Positions 39,648 through 48,299 of a stretch of 64,000 nucleotides of DNA are shown in pieces. A model generated the notes under the pieces. That model was given only the letters and a program-made list of their open reading frames with translations. It made no database searches and was not told the origin of the DNA. Made by a program: the position numbers and the translations under genes. Location of the stretch: positions 124,001 to 188,000 of the forward strand of contig NZ_LBIA02000001.1 of the NCBI RefSeq assembly GCF_001006325.2, in the 5' to 3' direction. The DNA is from Afipia massiliensis (GTDB lineage Bacteria > Pseudomonadota > Alphaproteobacteria > Rhizobiales > Xanthobacteraceae). How positions within the stretch are numbered: position 1 is the stretch's first letter; each line of letters opens with the position of its first letter.

Positions 39648-40484
39648 TTAGTCCGCGAGTTCGATAAAGATTGGCTGGTGGTCAGACGCCGCGGTCTTGG
39701 CGTCCACCTCAATGTGGCGAATCCGGCCGCTCAGATCCTCGCTCGCGAAGATGAAATCGCGGCAGTCGGGCCCGTCCGACCATTGCACGCGATCGTATAG
39801 TCCGCATGTCATCGCGTGAGACTTTCCGGGATGACAGATCAACCAGGCATCGCGATAGTTCAACCCCGCACGGGCTGATTCATTGATCAGCGCGTGCTGA
39901 GGATCCGAGACATCGAAATTGAAATCGCCGCAGAGCAGGCTTGACGCTGCCAGTGTCTGGGCCGCATAGGGCTCGTTGTGTGAACCGCTCGCCTTGGCGC
40001 TTGTCGATGCCTCTTCCTGAAGATCAAGCAACCGCTTGATCTGCGCTTCGCGCTGATCGGCCGAATGATACTCGAGGTGGGTGTTGACAACGCGCAACGC
40101 ACCGGACGCCGTCTGAACCGTCACATCGAGCGCGTGACGCCGCATGCTGCGGACAGTGCCGGCTCCCGGCCACGGCAGCAAATGATTGGATATCTGTGTC
40201 ACCGGCAACCGCGACAGCGTCATGTTTCCGAACCGGTGCGTGCGTCCGCCGCCATCGATGGTTTCAATTGCCGGACGAAAGACCGGCACATATCCGGGCA
40301 GCAGAGATGCCAGCTGCGCGCTTTGATCGGCGCCACCGTCGAGATTGGCAAAATTGTCGGAGACTTCCTGAAAGCAGTAAACGTCCGCGTCAGCCAACTC
40401 CTTTGCGACGGAGACGATGCGCGCAAGATCGGTCACGCCATCGCAGCCCTTGCCGCACTGAATATTCCAGGTCAGCAGCCGCAT
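39648..40484 (-). CDS. Endonuclease/exonuclease/phosphatase family hydrolase
   Basis: 278 residues with the EEP catalytic set: LLTWNIQCGKG, YCFQEVSDNF, RVVNTHLEYHSADQREAQI, LLCGDFNFDVSD and the final TAASDHQPIFIEL. No signal peptide. The start overlaps the stop of the upstream permease (TGATG), so it belongs to the Ugp-like transporter operon. In E. coli the equivalent place in ugpBAECQ holds the glycerophosphodiesterase UgpQ. By analogy this enzyme may cleave imported phosphodiesters in the cytoplasm; that role is inference. Confidence 0.85.
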   Translation of the reverse strand: MRLLTWNIQCGKGCDGVTDLARIVSVAKELADADVYCFQEVSDNFANLDGGADQSAQLASLLPGYVPVFRPAIETIDGGGRTHRFGNMTLSRLPVTQISNHLLPWPGAGTVRSMRRHALDVTVQTASGALRVVNTHLEYHSADQREAQIKRLLDLQEEASTSAKASGSHNEPYAAQTLAASSLLCGDFNFDVSDPQHALINESARAGLNYRDAWLICHPGKSHAMTCGLYDRVQWSDGPDCRDFIFASEDLSGRIRHIEVDAKTAASDHQPIFIELAD

Positions 40485-41293
40485 CAGCGAATGCCCGCAC
40501 GCATGAAGGATTGTACGAACTGCCTCTGGAACAGCAGGAACGCAATCAGCAACGGGCCCATCGTCATCACCGTGGCTGCCGTGATGATCGACCAGTCCAC
40601 GCCGGTCTCAGGGGCCCCGAACACCGCAAGGCCGACCGTGAGAGGCCGGCTTTCCACCGAGTTCGTCACGATCAAAGGCCACAGGAAGTTGTTCCAGTGA
40701 TAGCTGACAGACACGAGGCCGAAGGCCACGTAAGTCGGCCGCGCCAGCGGAACGTAGACCTTCCAGAGAATCTGCAGCGGGCCTGCCCCTTCGACACGGG
40801 CTGCCTCGACCAGTTCCTGCGGCACGCTCTTGAACGTCTGCCGCAACAGAAAAATTCCGAACGCGCTTGCGAGGTATGGCAGCGCAATCGCGGGAATCGT
40901 GTCGAGCAAGCCAAGCTTCCCGATCATGCGATAGTTCTCGACGATCAGCACGTCCGGCATGATCATCAACTGCAATAGCACCAGTGCGAAGGCGATCCCG
41001 CTTCCACGGAACGTGAAACGCGCGAAAGCGTAGGCCGCAAGCGTCGAAAGTATCAGCTGACCGATCAGAATGATGACGACCAATACGACCGTGTTGATGT
41101 AGTACCGCCCGAACGGCGCCTGATCCCACGCGCGTGCAAAATTCTCCAGTGTCCACGGCGCGGACAGGCTGAACGATGTCGCGTAAGCCGCTGGATGCAG
41201 TGCGCTCCAGAATGCGTAGACCAGCGGTGCGAGCCAAAGCAGCGCCAGCAGCCACGCCGCAATCGCTTCAAGAGGATGCGTGCGGCCGTTCAT
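40484..41293 (-). CDS. Ugp-like ABC transporter permease (UgpE/MalG type)
   Basis: 269 residues with six membrane helices and the EAA loop LPQELVEAARVEGAGPLQIL in the form VPQELVEAARVEGAGPLQIL. Overlaps the upstream permease gene by 4 bp and the downstream hydrolase by 1 base, so it is translationally coupled to both. Confidence 0.9.
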   Translation of the reverse strand: MNGRTHPLEAIAAWLLALLWLAPLVYAFWSALHPAAYATSFSLSAPWTLENFARAWDQAPFGRYYINTVVLVVIILIGQLILSTLAAYAFARFTFRGSGIAFALVLLQLMIMPDVLIVENYRMIGKLGLLDTIPAIALPYLASAFGIFLLRQTFKSVPQELVEAARVEGAGPLQILWKVYVPLARPTYVAFGLVSVSYHWNNFLWPLIVTNSVESRPLTVGLAVFGAPETGVDWSIITAATVMTMGPLLIAFLLFQRQFVQSFMRAGIR

Positions 41294-42210
41294 TGATAAT
41301 GAATCCTGCGATCGAGGTAGCCGAATTTGATCAATGCGACCGCGCTGAGCAGAACCAAGAGCACCACCGTCAGGGTCGCGGCGTAGGCGGAATCCTGGAA
41401 CGTGAACGCGACTTCATAGATGTAATACAGCAGCAACGTACTGGCGTTGTTGGGCCCGCCCTTGGTCATGATGACGAGATGGTCGACCAGTTTGAACGAA
41501 TTGATCACTGCGTTGATTGTCACAAACAACGTCGTCGGCATCAGCAGCGGGAAGGTAATGCGGCGGAAAGTGTACCAGCGGCTTGCGCCTTCGACTGCGG
41601 CGGCTTCCTCCAGATCCGGCGACAACTGCTGAAGCGCGGCCAGATAGAAGATCATGAAGAATCCGGCTTCCTTCCAGATCACCATCACAACAAGACAGCC
41701 CATCACCGTGCTGGGATCGCCGAGCCAGTTCCAGCCGGCTAATCCAAAAACCCCGCGCAACTGATCGAGCAGTCCGTAATCCGGCGTGTAGAAGAACAAC
41801 CAGATGTTCGCGACCGCGATCATCGGCAGTACGGTCGGCGTGAAGAAGGCAAGCCGCAGAAAGCCGCGGCCACGCATGTTGCGATTGACCCAGATCGCCA
41901 TCAACAGCGCCAGAGCGATCGACGTCGGGATGGTGCCCAGCGCAAACCAGAAATTGTTGACCAGCGCCTTCCAGAAAATCGGATCGGCAGCCATCGCATG
42001 ATAGCTCTCCAGGCCGACGAAAACTTCCGTGCCGTTCCGGCGCGTAATAAAGAACGAATGCCGGATGGTCGCCAGGATTGGATAATGCGTGAACGCGATC
42101 AGCAGCACCGCCGCTGGCAATAGCAGAAGCCAGGCGTTCACAGCATTCCACCACGCATGCGATTTCGGCCTGCGTGCGGCAACTGACATGGTGGCGGCTT
42201 GATCTGTCAT
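41290..42210 (-). CDS. Ugp-like ABC transporter permease (UgpA/MalF type)
   Basis: 306 residues; start at 42208-42210 (MTDQAATMSVAARRPKSHAW), with MSVAARR 21 bases later as alternative. Six membrane helices and the EAA loop LSPDLEEAAAVEGASRWYTF. Operon partner of the permease at 40484 and of the binding protein 45 bp upstream. Confidence 0.9.
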   Translation of the reverse strand: MTDQAATMSVAARRPKSHAWWNAVNAWLLLLPAAVLLIAFTHYPILATIRHSFFITRRNGTEVFVGLESYHAMAADPIFWKALVNNFWFALGTIPTSIALALLMAIWVNRNMRGRGFLRLAFFTPTVLPMIAVANIWLFFYTPDYGLLDQLRGVFGLAGWNWLGDPSTVMGCLVVMVIWKEAGFFMIFYLAALQQLSPDLEEAAAVEGASRWYTFRRITFPLLMPTTLFVTINAVINSFKLVDHLVIMTKGGPNNASTLLLYYIYEVAFTFQDSAYAATLTVVLLVLLSAVALIKFGYLDRRIHYQ

Positions 42211-42255
42211 CGGACAATTGACCGGATGGCGGCGAACCGCCAACCGGTCTTTTCT

Positions 42256-43533
42256 TTACTTGTAAGCGCGCAGCACGCGGTCGGCTTGCTGCTGGGCAGC
42301 AGCAAGAGCTTCCGACGGCTTCTGCGTACCCGTCACCGCAGCCTGAATGGCGTCGTTGACGAACTTGTAGATACGGCCGTTCTCGTGAACCGACAGCTCA
42401 GGGACAGCATGTTCGAGCTGATCGCGAGCGACCAGAGCTGCAGGGAAGCCCTTCGCGTATGCCTCCATTGCCGGCGTCTTGTAAGCCGCGGGCGAAACAG
42501 CGGCATACCCGGTCTTGATGCTCCATTCGGCCGCGCGCTCAGGCGTCGTCATCCACTGGATGAACTTCACCGCCGCCTTCTGCTGCTCGGGCGAAGCGCC
42601 CTTAAAGATGTAGAAGCTGCCGCCGCCGGTTGGCGAGCCACGGCGTTCCTTGGCAGGCAGCATGGCGACACCAAAGTTGAACTTGGCGCCGTCCTTCACC
42701 GCGGTCAGATTGCCCGTGGTGTGCCACATCATCGCGGTCTTGCCTTCGAGGAAATCGGTACGCAGCGTCGCCCAGTCGATGCTGCCCGGAGGCATCACCG
42801 CCTGCTTGCGCGACAGATCAACCCAGTAATCCAGCGCACCAACGGTCTTCGGCGCGGTGAGATAGACCTCATTGCCCGCCTCGTTCATCAGCCTCTGGCC
42901 GTTTTCGATCGCCAGCGCCTGAAGCATCCAGTAACCGTAGCCTGTCGTCGGAATTTCGACGCCCCAGCGGGTGGTGTTACCGGATGCATCCTTCTTGACG
43001 AGCTTCTTGCTCATCTCGGTCATTTCGTCCCAGCTGGCGGGCGCCTTTTCCGGATCGAGACCCGCTTCCTTGAAAGCGTCCTTGTTCCAGTACAGCACGA
43101 TGGTCGACCGCTGGAACGGAATGCTCCAGGTCTTGCCGTCGACCTGCCCGTTCGCCATGAACGCCGGATAGAATTCCTTGAACCACGCCTTGTCGGCAAC
43201 GAGGTCGTCCATCGGCACGATGGCTTTTTCATCCATCAGCGTGAACACGTCGGTCGAGAGCAGCACCGACAACTGCGGCGGCTGGCCGCCCTTCATCGCC
43301 GTCATCGCCTTGGTCATCGTATCGGTGTAGTTGCCGGCATAAACTGCGGTCACCTTGATGTCCGCGTTCTCCTTCTCGAAACGCGCCACCATGTCGTCGA
43401 TGATCTTGGTCACCGGGCCGCCGACCGCGACAGGATAATACATGGTGAGATCAACCGCAGCCGCAGGCCGCGAACCGAAAGACAGAGCCGCAAGCGCAGC
43501 CGCCGCAAGCATCGTTCGTCCAAAAAATTTCAT
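42256..43533 (-). CDS. Extracellular solute-binding protein (UgpB-like)
   Basis: 425 residues, strong ribosome site GGGGAGGA, Sec signal ending PAAA before VDLTMYYPVAVGG. Family 1 binding protein; VTAVYAGNYTDTMTKAMTAM matches the YxGNY segment of glycerol-3-phosphate binder UgpB. C-terminal GFPAALVARDQLEHAVPELS and TQKPSEALAAAQQQADRVL are usual for this family. Substrate proposed: sn-glycerol-3-phosphate or its diesters. Confidence 0.88.
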   Translation of the reverse strand: MKFFGRTMLAAAALAALSFGSRPAAAVDLTMYYPVAVGGPVTKIIDDMVARFEKENADIKVTAVYAGNYTDTMTKAMTAMKGGQPPQLSVLLSTDVFTLMDEKAIVPMDDLVADKAWFKEFYPAFMANGQVDGKTWSIPFQRSTIVLYWNKDAFKEAGLDPEKAPASWDEMTEMSKKLVKKDASGNTTRWGVEIPTTGYGYWMLQALAIENGQRLMNEAGNEVYLTAPKTVGALDYWVDLSRKQAVMPPGSIDWATLRTDFLEGKTAMMWHTTGNLTAVKDGAKFNFGVAMLPAKERRGSPTGGGSFYIFKGASPEQQKAAVKFIQWMTTPERAAEWSIKTGYAAVSPAAYKTPAMEAYAKGFPAALVARDQLEHAVPELSVHENGRIYKFVNDAIQAAVTGTQKPSEALAAAQQQADRVLRAYK

Positions 43534-43582
43534 ATCATCCTCCCCTTGTTATCGTTCGACTGCCTGACGCCCTGTTAGGGCC

Positions 43583-44599
43583 TCAGACAGCAGCAACCCT
43601 TTTCGTTTCGCCTGCCGCGGGTTCGATCCGCCGCTCCGATGTTTTGTCGAACTGATGCTCGAAACCCGCATCCCAAACGAGCCGGATGTCGTCTCCCGGC
43701 TGTGATTTGCAAAATCCGTCCTGTCGCACCGAAACCCGCTGACCGTCGATTTCACAAAGAATGATGCTGTCAGCGCCGAGATGCTCGACCGCCTTTACGC
43801 GCGCCGAATGACCGTCATGCGACACGACGCGAATATGTTCTGGACGAATGCCGAGCAACCGGTCGCCCCGCGCAATCAGATTCATCGGCGGCGTCCCGAT
43901 GAAGCGCGCCGTGAAAGCGGTTGCCGGTCGATTGTAAAGCTCTTCAGGCGTGCCGTTCTGCTCGATACGGCCGTCACGCATCAGCACCACGCGATCGGCC
44001 ATGGTCATGGCTTCGGTCTGATCGTGAGTCACATAAACCATCGTCATGCCGAGACGCTGCTGAAGCGAACGAATTTCGGTGCGCATTTCATGGCGCAGCT
44101 TGGCGTCGAGGTTGGAGAGCGGCTCGTCCATCAGGCAGACTTTCGCCTCAGCGATAATGGCGCGACCGAGCGCGACACGCTGACGCTGGCCGCCGGAAAG
44201 CTGCGACGGTTTGCGCTCCAGCAGATGGCCGAGACCAACGATGTCGGCGACGCGCTTGAGCCGTGCATCACGCTCCGCGCGGGACACGCGGCGTACACGC
44301 AGGCCAAAGACGATATTCTCTCTGACACTCAGATGCGGAAATAGCGCGTAGGACTGAAAGACCATCGAGATCTTGCGCTGAGCCGGCGTCAGATTCGTTA
44401 CATCGGCCCCGCCGATTGTAATGGTGCCGCCATCCGGCTGCTCGAGGCCAGCGATCAACCGCAAGGTCGTGGATTTTCCGCAACCCGATGGCCCCAGAAG
44501 CACCAGCAGCGAGCCCTGATCCGCCGTGAGACTCACGTCGTCAACGGCGCGCATCGGGCCCCAGTTCTTGGAGATATGATCGAGACTGATCGCCGACAT
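43583..44599 (-). CDS. Ugp-like ABC transporter ATP-binding protein
   Basis: 338 residues, start at 44597-44599 (MSAISLDHISKNWGPMRAVD). Walker A LLGPSGCGKSTTLRLIAG, signature LSGGQRQRVALGRA, Walker B CLMDEPLSNLDA, H-loop VTHDQTEAMTMAD, and a C-terminal OB/TOBE domain with LLGIRPEHIRVV. MalK/UgpC type. First gene of the transporter operon, divergent from the DeoR regulator. Confidence 0.93.
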   Translation of the reverse strand: MSAISLDHISKNWGPMRAVDDVSLTADQGSLLVLLGPSGCGKSTTLRLIAGLEQPDGGTITIGGADVTNLTPAQRKISMVFQSYALFPHLSVRENIVFGLRVRRVSRAERDARLKRVADIVGLGHLLERKPSQLSGGQRQRVALGRAIIAEAKVCLMDEPLSNLDAKLRHEMRTEIRSLQQRLGMTMVYVTHDQTEAMTMADRVVLMRDGRIEQNGTPEELYNRPATAFTARFIGTPPMNLIARGDRLLGIRPEHIRVVSHDGHSARVKAVEHLGADSIILCEIDGQRVSVRQDGFCKSQPGDDIRLVWDAGFEHQFDKTSERRIEPAAGETKRVAAV

Positions 44600-44756
44600 G
44601 AACCTACCCGGTCCGGACAAATTGAGAGATACGAGAGCCTCTCCTTGTGCACGGGCATGCGCGCCGGACGATCCCGCTGGTCCGAGACTGCCACAACCGG
44701 CTCACGTCAAAAGAACGCTTCGTTCCCGTCCAAGGCAACATCAAAAAGCTCTCCAT

Positions 44757-44772
44757 ATGTTCATTCGAACAT
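44757..44772. promoter_or_regulatory. Palindrome resembling a GlpR operator
   Basis: ATGTTC-ATTC-GAACAT, between the divergent transporter operon and DeoR gene. The ATGTTCG/CGAACAT half-sites resemble the E. coli GlpR consensus, although the spacing here is shorter. Confidence 0.55.
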
Positions 44773-44849
44773 AAATCTTGATCAAACGAAATAAGAAATT
44801 GCGCGTTTCTGGTTCGGATGATAATATTTCAATCAGATACATGCTCAAG

Positions 44850-45629
44850 ATGACAAACAAGCGACAGACGCTGATCCTCGAAATCGTGCGCGAAAAGGGT
44901 TTCGCCTCGATCGAGCATCTTGCTGCGCATTTCAACGTGACGCAGCAAACCGCACGCCGGATCGTGAACCAGCTTTGCGATCAGGGTTTGCTGCGCCGCA
45001 TCCATGGCGGTGTTGGCCTGCCGGTCTCGAACCAGAATCTCGCCTATGAAAGCCGGCAAGGCCTGAACTTCGAGGCCAAGCGGCAGATCGCGCAGGCGGT
45101 CTTCAATTTCATTCCCGACGGCGCGTCGATCATGATCGGGCTCGGGACGACGCCCGAATATGTCGCGCGGGCGCTCGCGGACCGAAAAAATCTGCGCGTC
45201 ATCACCAACAATCTCAATGTGGCGTCTGCGTTCGCACGCAACCCCGATGTCGAAATCACAATCGCGGGCGGAACGCTACGCCCGCTCGATCGCGACATCA
45301 TCGGCGACGCGGCGGTGCGCTTCTTCTCGCGCTTCAAGACCGATATCGGGATTTTCGGTGTCGGCGGCATCGACGAGGAAGGCACGTTGCTCGATTTTTA
45401 TTCCGGCGAGGTCCAGGCGCGCCAGGCCATCGTTGCGAATTGCCGGACTGCCCTGCTGGTCGCCGACGCCAGCAAGTTCGGCCGCAGCGCCACCGTCCGC
45501 GGCGGACACATCAGCGACTGCCATCATCTTTTCACAGACAAGCCGCTTCAGGCTGATTTTCAACGGATCGCCGAACAGTATGGCGACAAGATCCGCGTCG
45601 TGGGCGACGGCCGCGTGCAGGCCGCCTAG
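44850..45629 (+). CDS. DeoR family regulator, GlpR-like
   Basis: 259 residues from 44850 (MTNKRQTLILEIVREKGFAS); an ATG at 44841 is equally possible. N-terminal helix-turn-helix (IEHLAAHFNVTQQTARRIVN) and the sugar-phosphate isomerase-like effector domain: IMIGLGTTPEYVARAL, VITNNLNVASAFARNPD, IFGVGGIDEEGTLLDFYSGE. GlpR proteins respond to glycerol-3-phosphate. Probably represses the divergent Ugp-like operon; the Na/Pi gene follows by 31 bp. Confidence 0.9.
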   Translation: MTNKRQTLILEIVREKGFASIEHLAAHFNVTQQTARRIVNQLCDQGLLRRIHGGVGLPVSNQNLAYESRQGLNFEAKRQIAQAVFNFIPDGASIMIGLGTTPEYVARALADRKNLRVITNNLNVASAFARNPDVEITIAGGTLRPLDRDIIGDAAVRFFSRFKTDIGIFGVGGIDEEGTLLDFYSGEVQARQAIVANCRTALLVADASKFGRSATVRGGHISDCHHLFTDKPLQADFQRIAEQYGDKIRVVGDGRVQAA

Positions 45630-45660
45630 ACTCCTTTCGGCGCTCTAAGGGGACTCGATC

Positions 45661-47310
45661 ATGACCCTGGCCATCAACCTGATCGACCTTGCCGGGTTCA
45701 TCGCCTTGCTGCTGTGGGGCACCCATATGGTGCAAACCGGCATCCAGCGCGCCTTCGGTTCGAAGTTGCGCGCGATCCTCGGCAGCGCCTTGCGCAATCG
45801 CTTTCGCGCGTTCCTTGCAGGCATGGGTGTCACGGCAGTCCTCCAGAGCAGCACCGCAACCGGATTGATGACGGCCGGTTTCGCAGCGGGCGGCTTTATG
45901 GGACTGGTGCCCGCCCTCGCCGTCATGCTTGGCGCCAATGTCGGGACGACCTTGATCGTCCAGGTTCTCTCGTTCGACGTCACACTGGTCGCACCCGCCC
46001 TCGTCCTGATCGGCATGCTGATGTTCCGCAGGGATTCGCGGACGCAGGCCCACGACCTTGGCCGCGTGTTCATTGGTCTCGGATTGATGCTCCTTGCGCT
46101 GCGCCACCTCCTCGATCTCATGACGGGCTACGAGAGTTCTCCGACCTTGGCCGCGCTGCTGGGCCTGATCTCATCATCATGGTTGCTGGATGTATGTCTT
46201 GCGGCCGCATTGACATGGGCCGCCCATTCGAGCGTTGCCATCGTCCTGCTGATCATGTCGCTGGCGACAAAGGGGATCGTACCCCCGGACGCCGCATTCG
46301 CGCTGGTACTCGGCGCAAACATCGGAACGGCTATCAATCCCCTGATTGAAGGCCCGGCGGGAGACGATCCTGCGGCCAAACGTCCCGCGCTGGGAAATCT
46401 GATCGGTCGCCTTGTCGGCGTTGCTCTCGCAATCGGCTTTCTGGGGCCGATCAGTCAGTTCATCATGGCGATAGAGCCAAACAAAGCGCGCGCCGTTGCC
46501 GACTTTCACACGCTTTTCAACCTGGCCATCGCGGTGGTGTCGCTGCCGCTGCTGACACCTTTTGCATCGCTGCTTCACCGCTTGCTTCCTGACCGCGCCG
46601 ATCCGGCCGATCCCGCGCGGCCACTCTACCTCGACCCCGCGGCAAAGGAGACGCCCATCGTTGCGCTCGGCGCAGCTTCGCGCGAAGCGCTGCGTCTGGC
46701 GGACGTGCTGGAAGAAATGCTGCTCGGGGTCAACGCCGGGCTCGCAAAGGGAGACCGCCGGCTACTCGTGGAAATCCGGCGGCGCGAAGATATCCTCGAC
46801 AAGCTTAACATTGCGATCAAGTCCTACCTGACATCGCTCGATCCGGACGAACTGAATGAGACGGATCAGCGTCGCCTGAATGAAATTCTGACGTTCACAA
46901 TGAACATCGAACAAGCCGGCGATGTGGTGGACCGCAATTTCCTGCCGCACGCCTCCAAGCGGCTCAAGCGCGGCCTTGTTTTCTCCCACGAGGAGCAGAA
47001 CGACCTGACTGCGATGATCGCGCGACTTGCGGTCAATCTCAAGACGGCGGCTTCGCTGTTCGTCACCGAAGACCCGCGAACTGCACGGCTGCTGGTCGAT
47101 GAGAAGGCCGTTTTCAGGGATGCAGAATCAAAGGCAACCGCTTCGCATTTCGACAGACTCAGGGACAGCGATCTTCAGACCGCCCAAGCCAGCTCGATCC
47201 ATCTCGATCTGTTGCGCGACATGAAGCTGATCAATTCATATATTGTGGCCGCAGCCGCGTATCCCGTGCTGGAGCGCACCGGAGCATTGTTGCCAAGCCG
47301 CATGACATAA
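45661..47310 (+). CDS. Na/Pi cotransporter family protein with PhoU-like domain
   Basis: 549 residues. Membrane part about 1-310 with duplicated motifs VTAVLQSSTATGLMTAGFAA and TWAAHSSVAIVLLIMS, and LGANVGTTLIVQVL / LGANIGTAINPLI. The C-terminal cytoplasmic half from about 335 is helical and PhoU-like (REALRLADVLEEMLLGVNAG). Members move inorganic phosphate, often outward. In an operon with the GlpR-like gene, so it may export phosphate released from imported organophosphates. Confidence 0.9.
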   Translation: MTLAINLIDLAGFIALLLWGTHMVQTGIQRAFGSKLRAILGSALRNRFRAFLAGMGVTAVLQSSTATGLMTAGFAAGGFMGLVPALAVMLGANVGTTLIVQVLSFDVTLVAPALVLIGMLMFRRDSRTQAHDLGRVFIGLGLMLLALRHLLDLMTGYESSPTLAALLGLISSSWLLDVCLAAALTWAAHSSVAIVLLIMSLATKGIVPPDAAFALVLGANIGTAINPLIEGPAGDDPAAKRPALGNLIGRLVGVALAIGFLGPISQFIMAIEPNKARAVADFHTLFNLAIAVVSLPLLTPFASLLHRLLPDRADPADPARPLYLDPAAKETPIVALGAASREALRLADVLEEMLLGVNAGLAKGDRRLLVEIRRREDILDKLNIAIKSYLTSLDPDELNETDQRRLNEILTFTMNIEQAGDVVDRNFLPHASKRLKRGLVFSHEEQNDLTAMIARLAVNLKTAASLFVTEDPRTARLLVDEKAVFRDAESKATASHFDRLRDSDLQTAQASSIHLDLLRDMKLINSYIVAAAAYPVLERTGALLPSRMT

Positions 47311-47349
47311 GCCGCACTGGTTTTGCGCCAGCAGTACGATGCTCGTCGA

Positions 47350-48123
47350 CTAGCGTTCGACGAACGCCTTTTCGATCACGAACTCGCCCGGCTCGCCGTG
47401 ATTGCCTTCGGTAAAGCCCTTGTCGAGCAACAGCGTACGGGTGTCCTGCAACAACGCGGGGCTGCCGCAGATCATGACGCGATCATGTGCAGCCTCGAGT
47501 GGCGCGAGACCCGTATCGTTGAACAGCTTGCCTGATGTCATCAGATCGGTGATCCGGCCGCGATTGCGGAACGGGTCGCGGGTGACCGTCGGATAGTAGA
47601 TCAGCTGGTTGCGCACCAGTTCGCCGATCAAGTCGTCCTTTGGGAGATGCTCATTGATCATCTCGCCATAGGCCAGCTCAGCGACATGGCGGCAACCATG
47701 CAGCAACACGACCTTCTCGAAGCGGTCGTAGGTTTCCGGATCCTTGATGACGCTCAGGAACGGCGCGAGCCCGGTGCCGGTACCGACCAGATAGAGATTT
47801 CGGCCATTCCTCAGATTATCGATGACGAGCGTGCCGGTCGCCTTGCGCCCAACGATGATCTCGTCGCCTTCCTTCAGATGTTGAAGCCGCGAGGTCAACG
47901 GGCCATCTTGCACCTTGATCGAAAAGAACTCGAGTCGGTCCTCATAATTGGCGCTCGCCACGCTGTAGGCGCGCAGCAGCGGCTTCTCCCCGACCTTCAG
48001 GCCGATCATGGTGAACTCGCCGTTGCGGAAGCGGAACGACGGATCGCGTGTGGTGGTGAAGCTGAACAGCGTGTCGGTCCAGTGATGGACGCTGAGGACG
48101 CTTTCCTGATTGAAGTTGCTCAT
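47350..48123 (-). CDS. fpr: Ferredoxin-NADP+ reductase
   Basis: 257 residues, start at 48121-48123 (MSNFNQESVLSVHHWTDTLF). Subclass of bacterial FNRs: FAD motif LLRAYSVASANYED, NADP motif LVGTGTGLAPFLSVI, HGCRHVAELAYGE, and C-terminal GEPGEFVIEKAFVER. It transfers electrons between NADPH and ferredoxin. Divergent from the enamidase gene across 176 bp with a regulon palindrome between them. The 6-hydroxynicotinate reductase family uses ferredoxin, so this may be its electron supply. Confidence 0.93.
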   Translation of the reverse strand: MSNFNQESVLSVHHWTDTLFSFTTTRDPSFRFRNGEFTMIGLKVGEKPLLRAYSVASANYEDRLEFFSIKVQDGPLTSRLQHLKEGDEIIVGRKATGTLVIDNLRNGRNLYLVGTGTGLAPFLSVIKDPETYDRFEKVVLLHGCRHVAELAYGEMINEHLPKDDLIGELVRNQLIYYPTVTRDPFRNRGRITDLMTSGKLFNDTGLAPLEAAHDRVMICGSPALLQDTRTLLLDKGFTEGNHGEPGEFVIEKAFVER

Positions 48124-48199
48124 GTCGCTCGATCCGGTGTGCGGGTCTGATCGCGGGGCAAAATCAAAAAACGCAGAGACAGATTGCCTCGCCAAATTT

Positions 48200-48215
48200 C
48201 GTTTGTATACTAATG
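48200..48215. promoter_or_regulatory. Palindromic operator copy 1 (fpr / ena intergenic)
   Basis: CGTTTGTATACTAATG differs at two positions from the perfect palindrome at 58650-58665. It is central in the fpr-ena gap, about 80 bp from each start codon. Confidence 0.65.
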
Positions 48216-48299
48216 AATAATCCAACTTGATCCCGCCGTCAAGGCGCGCTCAAGTTGGCGCCGACCCGCCGCCAAGCCCCTGAACCAAAGGAATAATCC

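Noticed and set aside
42256-44599. Maltose/trehalose ABC transporter
   Set aside because: The YAGNY segment of the binding protein, GlpR-like regulator and phosphate-related neighbours favour a Ugp-type substrate, though a sugar cannot be excluded.
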